The notes beneath the pieces were generated by a model. That model did no database searches and was not told the origin of the DNA. It saw only the letters and a program-made list of their open reading frames with translations. A stretch of DNA of 49,999 nucleotides from Clostridiales bacterium UBA4080 (GTDB lineage: Bacteria; Bacillota; Clostridia; Lachnospirales; Vallitaleaceae), in the NCBI GenBank assembly GCA_002381865.1, contig DFYO01000019.1, positions 22,523 through 72,521 of the forward strand. Direction: 5' to 3'. Below, one piece after another: positions 43,247 to 49,999 of the stretch. The stretch's first letter is position 1; each line of letters begins with the position of its first letter. The position numbers and the translations under genes were made by a program.

Positions 43247-43329
43247 CAAGAAGAGCGTTCGGCGAACGCGTTTCTCTTAGAATAGGTAAATTTGCTCTCT
43301 TGCAAGCAAGACGAACTTTCCTATTCTAT
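43247..43329 (+). repeat. Dispersed two-hairpin element, copy 5
   Basis: An 83-bp copy between the start of the DUF4153-like gene and the end of citrate synthase. Hairpin A has loop GGC instead of GGT with the stem intact. Hairpin B has the AGAATAGG/CCTATTCT form. The right end joins the A6 run of the citrate synthase terminator. Confidence 0.9.
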
Positions 43330-43364
43330 AAAAAAGCTGTATCTGCTAGTAGCAGATACAGCTT
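43329..43364 (-). terminator. Terminator of citrate synthase
   Basis: AAGCTGTATCTGCT and AGCAGATACAGCTT form a long perfect stem. T6 follows on the minus strand, and element copy 5 begins directly beyond it. Confidence 0.88.
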
Positions 43365-43381
43365 AAAACATTAATACTAAT

Positions 43382-44752
43382 TTATCTTTTATCAATAGGA
43401 ATATATTCTCTTCTTGGTGCAACGCTCTTATACGCCGGTCGTGTAATCTTTCCTGCATTTACAAGCTCTTCAATTCTATGTGCACACCATCCAACAATTC
43501 TGGAAACAGCAAAAATTGGAGTATACAGCTCTTGAGGAATTCCAAGCATATTATATACAAAGCCCGAATAAAAGTCCACATTTGCACTTACACCCTTGTA
43601 CATTTTTCTAATCTCACCAATTACCTCTGGTGCAAGTCTCTCTACTCTATCGTATAGCTCAAATTCTTTATCAAGACCTTTTTCTTTTGCAAGAGATTCT
43701 ACATATCCTTTGAAAATAACAGCTCTTGGATCAGAAATCGAATATACGGCATGTCCAATTCCGTAGATTAGTCCTGATTTGTCAAAGGCTTCTTTGTTTA
43801 ATAGCTTTTTAAGATACTCTCTTACTTCATCTTCATCTTCCCAATCTTTAAGGTTTGCTTTGATGTCCTCGAACATTTGAATAACCTTAATATTTGCACC
43901 TCCATGTCTTGGTCCTTTTAATGACCCAAGAGCAGCTGCAATTGTAGAATAAGTATCTGTTCCTGAAGAAGTCACAACATGAGTAGTAAAGGAAGAATTA
44001 TTACCTCCTCCATGCTCAGCATGTAATACAAGAGAAAGGTCAAGTAACATGGCCTCTAATTCAGTGTATTTATTATCTGCTCTAAGCATATGCAGTATAT
44101 TTTCTGCTGTACTTAGCTCTGGTAAAGGGCTATGAATGATCAAGCTGCTATTACCATGATAATGTGCGTAAGCTTGATAACCATAAACTGCAAGCAGTGG
44201 GAAATAAGAAATCATTTCCAAGCTTTGTCTTAATACATTTTCAATTGAAGTATCATCTGCCTTATCATCAAAGCTATATAAAGCAAGTACGCTTCTAGCA
44301 AGAACATTCATCATATCCTTACTAGGTGCTTTCATAATCATATCTCTTACAAAATCCTCTGGTAGCTTTCTATAGTTAGCTAGTACTGCATTAAATTCGT
44401 CTAATTGCTCTTTTGACGGAAGATCTCCAAATAATAATAAATAGCAGGTTTCTTCAAAGCCATAGTGCTTGTCTTTTAAAAATCCGTTTACTAAATCTTC
44501 AATATCTATTCCACGGTAAATTAATCTTCCCGGCACCGGAATCATTTCATTCTCATCAATTATATACGAGTGAACCTCTCCAATACGCGTCAATCCAGCT
44601 AAAACACCCTTTCCATTTATGTCACGAAGACCTCTTTTAACCTCATATTTTTTATATAACTCAGGATCTACTAAGTTACAATCCTTTGCATATTCGCTCC
44701 ACTTTTCAATTAAATCTTTTTCCTGCATAATATTGCTTTCTTTTTTACTCAT
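43382..44752 (-). CDS. gltA: Citrate synthase
   Basis: It forms citrate from oxaloacetate and acetyl-CoA. The 456-residue protein has the family catalytic set: His in LHAEHGGGNNSSF, His in YGIGHAVYSISDPRA and Asp in SANVDFYSGFVY. An 80-residue N-terminal extension is typical of the clostridial enzymes. A specific 2-methylcitrate role is unlikely because no prp genes are near. The ATG follows GGGAGG by 8 bases. It is monocistronic with a strong terminator; aconitase and isocitrate dehydrogenase are not adjacent. Confidence 0.92.
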   Translation of the reverse strand: MSKKESNIMQEKDLIEKWSEYAKDCNLVDPELYKKYEVKRGLRDINGKGVLAGLTRIGEVHSYIIDENEMIPVPGRLIYRGIDIEDLVNGFLKDKHYGFEETCYLLLFGDLPSKEQLDEFNAVLANYRKLPEDFVRDMIMKAPSKDMMNVLARSVLALYSFDDKADDTSIENVLRQSLEMISYFPLLAVYGYQAYAHYHGNSSLIIHSPLPELSTAENILHMLRADNKYTELEAMLLDLSLVLHAEHGGGNNSSFTTHVVTSSGTDTYSTIAAALGSLKGPRHGGANIKVIQMFEDIKANLKDWEDEDEVREYLKKLLNKEAFDKSGLIYGIGHAVYSISDPRAVIFKGYVESLAKEKGLDKEFELYDRVERLAPEVIGEIRKMYKGVSANVDFYSGFVYNMLGIPQELYTPIFAVSRIVGWCAHRIEELVNAGKITRPAYKSVAPRREYIPIDKR

Positions 44753-45094
44753 AATATCTTCCTCCCTTACTTGTTTGTTTTTTTATAATAAGGATAGCAT
44801 TACTATTGCTATTACCTAAATTAGCATATTTATTTTATATTTATTTTTATGTTAATTTGAATGAGTTTGCGGTTTTTTTCCTCTGAAAAAATATTCCAAT
44901 AATATATTAGCTTTTAATGGAATTAACTAGTAATTTAGTTTACCATAACCAAATAAATACTTCAAGTTTTTTTTATTGTTATTTTTTAATAATATAGTGC
45001 AGTAATTTTTATGGATTGCTTTTTTAATATTATAATATTAACTTATTTCATATTTTATTAGCACTTTTTTGTCGATGTTAATTATAATATAGTC
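44753..45094. other. Very AT-rich intergenic region upstream of citrate synthase
   Basis: No coding frame or clear structured RNA is seen. It should contain the citrate synthase promoter, but several TATAAT-like sequences prevent a confident choice. Confidence 0.4.
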
Positions 45095-45125
45095 AAAAAA
45101 ACTCCCTCTAATTAGGGAGTTTTTT
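45095..45125. terminator. Intrinsic terminator of the HAD phosphatase gene
   Basis: AAAAAAACTCCCT and AGGGAGTTTTTTT form a perfect stem with runs on both sides. Confidence 0.88.
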
Positions 45126-45130
45126 GTTGG

Positions 45131-45784
45131 CTAAAAGTATTTTTTCAATTCTGAGATACTGCCGATAAAAATATCAGCATCTTTAAGCTCTTCTTTGCTT
45201 CCAAAGCCATATAGGCATCCTATTGTGTGTATTTTATTTTTAGTTCCAGCTTCAATATCGTAACTTCGATCTCCAACAATACAATAATCCTTCGGATATC
45301 TATTCATTATTTTTTCTAAAATATCCGCCTTGGAAATGTAATCAAACTCCTGTGAACCAATCATATCTTTAAAATATCTGCCCAAATCAAATGCAGCTTT
45401 ATGACTATCCTTGTAGTAGGTATTGCAATTGCTTATAAAAACAAGGGTATAGCCCTTTTTCTTCAAATAATCCAAGGTATCTAATGCATCCTCATATAAG
45501 ACTGCCTTTCCCTTATTAATATTTTCCATCATTTCCTGGCCTACAATTTTACTTGCCTGTTCCCTGAGCTGTTCTTCAAGCTCTGGCATAAAAGCCATCC
45601 ACATATCCTTGCTATTATATCCTAGCCATTTAATAAGCTCTTCTTTTTTCCATGTTCTTTCTTTAACTAAACCATTATCCGCCAAATACTGATATGCTTT
45701 GTTGAATGCAGGTGTATATATTTCTATACTATTATGAATCGTTCCGTCATAATCAAAAAATATAGTTTTAATATTTGATAGCAT
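45131..45784 (-). CDS. HAD-superfamily hydrolase (phosphoglycolate phosphatase-like)
   Basis: A 217-residue HAD phosphatase with a helical cap. Motif I is FFDYDGTIHNS (nucleophile Asp and acid/base Asp), motif II VFISNC, motif III the Lys in ISKADIL, and motif IV GDRSYDIEAG. This is the Gph/PpaX subgroup, acting on small phosphate esters; the substrate cannot be deduced. The ATG follows TAGGAGG by 5 bases. It stands alone downstream of the riboflavin operon, with 173 bases of unremarkable sequence between. Confidence 0.88.
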   Translation of the reverse strand: MLSNIKTIFFDYDGTIHNSIEIYTPAFNKAYQYLADNGLVKERTWKKEELIKWLGYNSKDMWMAFMPELEEQLREQASKIVGQEMMENINKGKAVLYEDALDTLDYLKKKGYTLVFISNCNTYYKDSHKAAFDLGRYFKDMIGSQEFDYISKADILEKIMNRYPKDYCIVGDRSYDIEAGTKNKIHTIGCLYGFGSKEELKDADIFIGSISELKKYF

Positions 45785-45957
45785 TGTGCCTCCTAACAGA
45801 GCTTATGTCTTTTGCACGTAGTCTAGGCATACTCGGCTTTCTCATTCTTTTAGCTCTTAATCCAATTGCAAGCTTTACTTGCCCATAATGATTGCTTAAG
45901 CCCAAATAATTTTGTAAGCTAATTATCACAATTCGACTATTCAGGTTGTTCTCCTAA

Positions 45958-46419
45958 TTAAAATTGCTTCATTAGATTTGCCATTTCAATTGCGGTCATT
46001 GCAGCATCAAAGCCTTTATTTCCTGCCTTAGTTCCTGCTCTTTCAATAGCTTGTTCAATACTATCCGTAGTAATAACTCCAAAAACAATAGGCTTTTCTG
46101 TTTCTAGTGAAACCTGTGCAACTCCCTTTGAAACTTCACCCGCAACAAAGTCAAAATGTGGTGTTGCTCCTCTGATTACTGCTCCCAGACATATTACTGC
46201 ATCACTTTTATCTGCTTTTGCAACTTTTTTTGCTGCTAATGGGATTTCGTAGGCTCCTGGAACCCATACAATATCAATATCCTCTTCCTTAACACCATGT
46301 CTTTGAAGACCGTCTATTGCTCCTGATACAAGCTTAGAAACAACAAAATCATTAAATCTTCCAGCAACTATCGTAATTTTCAAACCCTCAGCTATTAGTT
46401 TTCCTTCAAATACTTTCAT
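45958..46419 (-). CDS. ribH: 6,7-dimethyl-8-ribityllumazine synthase
   Basis: It joins the pyrimidine and the four-carbon unit from RibBA to give lumazine. The 153-residue protein has the family pattern: VVSKLVSGAIDGL, VPGAYEIPLAAKKVA, CLGAVIRGATPHFD with the catalytic His, and GVITTDSIEQAIERAG. The ATG follows AAGGAGA. It is the last gene of ribD-ribE-ribBA-ribH, 126 bases after ribBA. Confidence 0.96.
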   Translation of the reverse strand: MKVFEGKLIAEGLKITIVAGRFNDFVVSKLVSGAIDGLQRHGVKEEDIDIVWVPGAYEIPLAAKKVAKADKSDAVICLGAVIRGATPHFDFVAGEVSKGVAQVSLETEKPIVFGVITTDSIEQAIERAGTKAGNKGFDAAMTAIEMANLMKQF

Positions 46420-46545
46420 TTTTTTGTTCTCCTTTAAATATATTATTATTTTTTTATTATTGTATGTATTTCTTGATAAATCCTTTTTATCGATTGATTA
46501 ATACAATTTGAATTGTTTATTTGAAAATTCATTATAGGATATAGC

Positions 46546-47754
46546 CTATTCTTCTTCCTCAAAATGTAGTATATGTCCCATTTTGTCTTTTTTTGTATGA
46601 AGATAATATTCATTACATGTATGTGTATCCATTTCAATTGGAACTCTTTCTACAACGTCTAAACCATATCCAGTTACCCCTGTAACCTTCAAGGGATTAT
46701 TAGTCATCAGCTTCATTTTTCCTACATTTAGATTAGCTAATATCTGAGCTCCTATGCCATAATCTCTCATATCCTCTGGAAAGCCTAATGCAATATTTGC
46801 TTCTACTGTATCCATTCCACCATCTTGAAGATTATAAGCTTTAATTTTGTTTATTAGACCGATACCTCTGCCTTCCTGTCTCATATACAAAAGAATTCCT
46901 TTTCCTTCTTCATTAATCTTTTTTAGTGCATAAGCAAGCTGGTCTCCACAGTCACATCTAAGTGAACCAAATGCATCTCCTGTAAGACACTCTGAATGAA
47001 CTCTTACCAAGGTGGGTTCATCCTTTTTAATATCTCCTTTAACTAATGCTACATGATGCTCTCCATTAAGCTTATTAATAAAACCAATAATATTAAAATC
47101 CCCGTATTTTGTTGGCATTACTGCTTCAGATACTCTTTGAATTAGGCTTTCTGTCTGGCTTCTGTAAGCAATAAGGTCTGCAATTGTAATTATTTTCAAG
47201 CTATGCTCTTTTACATATTCTTCAAGCTGAGGAACTCTTGCCATTGTGCCGTCCTCATTCATAATCTCACATATTACACCTGCTGGATACAAGCCTGCCA
47301 GCCTTGCAAGGTCTACTGCAGCTTCAGTGTGTCCAGCTCTTTTAAGTACTCCCCCGTCTTTTGCAATCAAAGGGAAAATATGTCCAGGCCTAGTGAAATC
47401 CTCACCCTTTGCTTCTGGATCAATTAGCTTAATAATTGTATTAGCTCTTTCAAAGGAAGATATACCAGTTGTTGAATCCTTATGATCAACTGATACTGTG
47501 AATGCAGTTTCCTTTGGGTCAGTGTTATTTGATACCATTTTGTGAATGTTTAATTCATTTAACCTTTCCTTAAGCATTGGCGTACAGATTAATCCTCTTC
47601 CGTATTTTGCCATAAAATTAATGTTTTCAGGTGTCGCCATTTCTGCCGCTAAAACTAAATCACCTTCATTTTCCCTATTTTCATCATCTACTACCACTAT
47701 CATTTTACCTGCTTTAATATCCAAAATAGCTTCTTCAATTGTGTTAAATACCAT
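46546..47754 (-). CDS. ribBA: Bifunctional DHBP synthase / GTP cyclohydrolase II
   Basis: The 402-residue fusion supplies both riboflavin precursors. The N-terminal RibB part (1-200) has VDDENRENEGDLVLAAE and the TRPGHIFPL loop. The C-terminal RibA part has the zinc-binding cysteines in CLTGDAFGSLRCDCG and the RQEGRGIGL catalytic stretch. The start at 47754 follows AAAGGCGG; an ATG six codons earlier overlaps it. It lies between ribE and ribH. Confidence 0.96.
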   Translation of the reverse strand: MVFNTIEEAILDIKAGKMIVVVDDENRENEGDLVLAAEMATPENINFMAKYGRGLICTPMLKERLNELNIHKMVSNNTDPKETAFTVSVDHKDSTTGISSFERANTIIKLIDPEAKGEDFTRPGHIFPLIAKDGGVLKRAGHTEAAVDLARLAGLYPAGVICEIMNEDGTMARVPQLEEYVKEHSLKIITIADLIAYRSQTESLIQRVSEAVMPTKYGDFNIIGFINKLNGEHHVALVKGDIKKDEPTLVRVHSECLTGDAFGSLRCDCGDQLAYALKKINEEGKGILLYMRQEGRGIGLINKIKAYNLQDGGMDTVEANIALGFPEDMRDYGIGAQILANLNVGKMKLMTNNPLKVTGVTGYGLDVVERVPIEMDTHTCNEYYLHTKKDKMGHILHFEEEE

Positions 47755-47846
47755 TATATTACCGCCTTTCATAAATTTATTATGTCAAAGATTTAGTGAG
47801 GGATTTATTATTACTTCTTAATCTTATAACTTGTATCGTTGTCAGG

Positions 47847-48491
47847 TTAAAATCCATGTTCTCTTAAAAAATCCATTGTCAGCTTTGATTCTTTTTTTGT
47901 TTCTTTGTAGCCCAGAAGCTTTTCTACATATTTTCCAATAACATCACATTCCAAATTCACAATGCTCCCTGCTTTTTTCAAAAGCAAAATGGTCATTTCC
48001 TTTGTATGCGGTATTATTGAGACCTTAAATGTATTATCAGTTACATCAGCAACCGTAAGACTTGTGCCATCAATTGCAATCGAGCCCTTGTTGATAATAT
48101 ACTTCATTAGCTCATCCTCTGCTTGTATGGTTACCCATGTAGCATTATCTTCTTCCTTAATACTGGTGATTGTTCCTGTACCATCAATATGACCTGATAC
48201 AATATGCCCTCCAAGCCTATCTGATACCTTTAAAGCCCTTTCGAGATTAACCTTACTGCCTGGTGATAAATCTCCCAACGAACTCTTTCTAAGGGTTTCT
48301 GGCATTACATCTACAGTAAATGAATCCTCAGTTTTTTTTGTAACTGTAAGACATACTCCGTTTGTACAAATGCTATCTCCAATTTTTGAATCATCTAAAA
48401 CTAGCTTTGCTCCAATAGTTATCTCTGCTGAGCTAATTCCTTTGTTAATTGCTTTGATATTTCCGATTTCTTCTACAAGGCCGGTGAACAT
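47847..48491 (-). CDS. ribE: Riboflavin synthase alpha subunit
   Basis: It dismutates two lumazines to riboflavin. The 214-residue protein shows the internal duplication of the family: MFTGLVEEIG and CTNGVCLTV in the first lumazine-binding barrel, GGHIVSGHIDGTG opening the second, then SIAIDGTSLTV and IPHT. The ATG follows AAGGAGG. It lies 72 bases after ribD. Confidence 0.96.
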   Translation of the reverse strand: MFTGLVEEIGNIKAINKGISSAEITIGAKLVLDDSKIGDSICTNGVCLTVTKKTEDSFTVDVMPETLRKSSLGDLSPGSKVNLERALKVSDRLGGHIVSGHIDGTGTITSIKEEDNATWVTIQAEDELMKYIINKGSIAIDGTSLTVADVTDNTFKVSIIPHTKEMTILLLKKAGSIVNLECDVIGKYVEKLLGYKETKKESKLTMDFLREHGF

Positions 48492-48563
48492 CCAATTACC
48501 TCCTTTATTTAATTCACATTTTTTACTACTATATAAGTTTACTTATTTCAGAATTTTTTATTA

Positions 48564-49655
48564 TTATATGAGCTTTCCTGTTATTAATATATCCTCTTCG
48601 AATCTCATAATCTCAATTTCTTTTACTTGTATTGCATTCTGCATTTTATCTATTCCACTTCCTTCAAGCGGTGTTAGAGCTTGCGCCCCCCCAATTAGCT
48701 TTGGGGCAATAAAGCTCATAATCCTATCAACTACTCCGCTTTTTATTGCGCTAAAATTCAAGCTTCCTCCTCCCTCAAGCAAAACACTATCTATACCGTG
48801 CTCTGTAGCTAACAGACTAAAGAGGACTTTCAAATCAACCTCTCCATTATGCTCAGGAAGCGAAATAACCTTCATTCTCTCTTCAAGCTCTTGTTTCACA
48901 CTTTTTTTAACATTGTTTCCAATTACAATAATAGTATTTTGGTGATTGCTGTTTTGATAAATAAATGAGCTTTTTGGAATTTCTGCAAAGGTATCAATTA
49001 TTATCCTGATTGGATTTCTTCCTTCCTTATTCTCAAGTCTTGTTGTTAGCTGTGGATTATCCTTTTTAACAGTTCCTATTCCTACCATTATTGACATTAC
49101 CCTATTTCTAAGCTGGTGAACATATTCTCTTGATTTTGAATTTGTAATCCATTTTGAATCTCCATTATTTGTAGCAATCTTGCCATCTAATGTCATGGCT
49201 GTCTTCATTATGCAAAAGGGCATTTTTGTAGTAATATATTTTAAGAAAATTTCATTTTCCTTTCTAATATCATCCTCCAAAATACCAACCTCAGTGATAA
49301 TACTATTATCCTTAAGCTTTTGTATTCCTCTTCCCGCTACTAACGGATTTGGATCTTTAATCCCAATATATACCTTTGAAAGCTTACTCTCAATTATGCG
49401 GTCAACGCAGGGCGGTGTTTTTCCAAAATGTGAACAGGGTTCTAAGGTAACATACATTTCTGCCCCTTCTACACTTTCCTTAGCATTTAAAAATGCATTA
49501 ACCTCAGCATGATTTCCACCAAAATATTCATGCCAGCCTTCAGCAATAATTCTGTTGTTTTTAACAATTACCGCTCCGACCAAGGGGTTTGGATTTACCT
49601 TGCCAATCCCTTGTTTAGACAATTCAATTGCTCTTTTCATATATTTTATATCCAT
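48564..49655 (-). CDS. ribD: Bifunctional riboflavin deaminase/reductase
   Basis: The 363-residue protein has an N-terminal cytidine-deaminase-like domain (NHAEVNAF and EPCSHFGKTPPC zinc motifs, residues about 48-85) and a C-terminal reductase domain (MTLDGKIAT, about 150 onward, with LLEGGGSLN). It carries out the second and third steps after GTP cyclohydrolase. The ATG follows AGAGGAA by 6 bases. It heads the rib operon on the minus strand. The 344 bases upstream in the window contain no recognisable FMN riboswitch. Confidence 0.95.
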   Translation of the reverse strand: MDIKYMKRAIELSKQGIGKVNPNPLVGAVIVKNNRIIAEGWHEYFGGNHAEVNAFLNAKESVEGAEMYVTLEPCSHFGKTPPCVDRIIESKLSKVYIGIKDPNPLVAGRGIQKLKDNSIITEVGILEDDIRKENEIFLKYITTKMPFCIMKTAMTLDGKIATNNGDSKWITNSKSREYVHQLRNRVMSIMVGIGTVKKDNPQLTTRLENKEGRNPIRIIIDTFAEIPKSSFIYQNSNHQNTIIVIGNNVKKSVKQELEERMKVISLPEHNGEVDLKVLFSLLATEHGIDSVLLEGGGSLNFSAIKSGVVDRIMSFIAPKLIGGAQALTPLEGSGIDKMQNAIQVKEIEIMRFEEDILITGKLI

Positions 49656-49727
49656 AGCTTTCCTCTTTCCACTAATGCTTAGTAAACTAATCCTTTTCTT
49701 TTGCTTTCACAACAAGCTCTTAACTCA

Positions 49728-49880
49728 ATAACAAGCTTCTCTTGTAGTGGGCAGTTGAATAGTAACTGATTTCAAAAGCAGATCAACCCCACTTATTGAA
49801 GCAGGTGCCTTTCTAGAATGTTTAAAAAATGCCTCAATTTCTTTATCTTTTGAAGAACAAAGTGTCTGACAAGTCAGACA
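49728..49880 (-). pseudogene. Possible gene remnant, 51 open codons without a start
   Basis: This minus-strand frame upstream of ribD runs open for 51 codons to a TGA at 49725. Its composition is protein-like (for example KDKEIEAFFKHSRKAPASIS and LLLKSVTIQLPTTREACY), but it has no start codon and its 5' end runs into a palindrome and a TAG. It may be the tail of a gene interrupted by the structured block at 49860-49957, or chance. Confidence 0.25.
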
Positions 49881-49957
49881 CTACGCGCCCGAGCGGTTTG
49901 CGAAGCAATACCTTCTTATCCGCGAGGTGCGCATCTTTGGCACGCAGTGCCTTTTTT
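49860..49957 (+). other. GC-rich structured block ending in a terminator
   Basis: Within about 100 bases there is a palindrome AGTGTCTGAC-AA-GTCAGACACT, nested hairpins (TGC-GAA-GCA inside GCGG and CCGC) enclosed by GCGC pairs, and finally GGCAC-GCA-GTGCC with T6 at 49939-49957. The GC content is clearly above its surroundings. It could be a small RNA gene on the plus strand or another kind of repeat. Confidence 0.45.
49939..49957 (+). terminator. Short intrinsic terminator at the right edge
   Basis: GGCAC-GCA-GTGCC followed by T6. The sequence right after it, CATAGGAAAG, resembles the arm of the dispersed element. Confidence 0.6.
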
Positions 49958-49999
49958 GTTTCATAGGAAAGATACTTTTACACATTACCATAGCAAGGT

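Noticed and set aside
46446..46637. Minus-strand frame of 63 codons overlapping the end of ribBA
   Set aside because: It is mostly an out-of-frame reading of the ribBA 3' end running into AT-rich spacer, without a ribosome binding site.
49880..49930. tRNA-like fold in the GC-rich block
   Set aside because: There is no T-loop GTTCRA sequence, no anticodon stem of the right size and no 7-bp acceptor pairing.
49656..49999. FMN riboswitch upstream of ribD
   Set aside because: The conserved FMN-element segments (GGGGCAGGG, CCGACCGGCGGT, AGTCCG-type) are absent in the available upstream sequence. A riboswitch beyond the window edge cannot be excluded.
1..49999. CRISPR arrays, rRNA, tRNA, prophage or transposase genes
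   Set aside because: No regularly spaced direct repeats, rRNA-like or tRNA-like stretches, integrases or transposases were found on either strand.

Overview
The window is AT-rich DNA from a low-GC, Gram-positive anaerobe of the class Clostridia, plausibly a relative of the Lachnospirales (an inference from gene content; no rRNA is present). Supporting signs are strong GGAGG-type ribosome binding sites, rubrerythrin- and rubredoxin-like proteins, a Crp/Fnr regulator next to a 4Fe-4S protein, a 6S-like RNA with clostridial sequence features, a lysine riboswitch, and a second EF-G paralogue. There are no tRNAs, rRNAs, CRISPR arrays, transposases or phage genes. Almost all of the window is chromosomal housekeeping, metal-homeostasis and signalling genes.

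Layout. 1-5.3 kb: a small unknown gene, a Crp/Fnr regulator divergent from a ferredoxin-like protein, a CHASE4-like/HAMP/GGDEF diguanylate cyclase and threonine dehydratase. 5.4-8 kb: a CadC/SmtB-type repressor and a Cd/Zn P-type ATPase behind a large palindromic operator. 8.3-10.9 kb: a rubredoxin-like protein and an EF-G paralogue. 11.2-16 kb: an aromatic amino acid operon (hisC-like, aroF, tyrA, aroA). 16.3-16.6 kb: 6S-like RNA with its own promoter and terminator. 16.6-21.3 kb: HD-GYP phosphodiesterase, a solitary OLD-family ATPase/TOPRIM protein, a cation-efflux protein and a ferritin-like protein. 21.4-24.2 kb: copA-csoR with a clear CsoR operator. 24.2-26.3 kb: amtB-glnK behind a structured leader. 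26.3-29.3 kb: ndk and a large unknown protein with a cyclic-nucleotide-binding fold. 29.4-33.8 kb: an SprA-like metalloprotease-fold protein, then a Na+/H+ antiporter with an anti-sigma kinase, STAS protein and receiver-PP2C phosphatase. 33.9-36.6 kb: znuABC. 36.7-38.6 kb: two unknown genes. 38.9-41 kb: lysine riboswitch with dapA-dapB. 41.2-45.8 kb: a DUF4153-like membrane protein, citrate synthase and a HAD phosphatase. 46-49.7 kb: the riboflavin operon ribD-ribE-ribBA-ribH.

The two signals most worth pursuing are not genes. First, a dispersed element of about 83 bp made of two hairpins occurs five times. In all five copies its right end touches the U-tract of an intrinsic terminator, in the same relative orientation, and one stem shows a compensatory base-pair change. 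A possible sixth relative begins at the right edge. Second, the amtB-glnK transcript has a consensus promoter followed within about 80 nt by two small hairpins, both with GANGAA hexaloops. The second overlaps an intrinsic terminator, an architecture like ANTAR-protein antitermination targets, about 275 bases before the amtB start codon.

Starts were moved inside the longest open frames wherever a good ribosome binding site pointed to an internal start codon. Functional calls come from motifs and family knowledge recalled without database searches.
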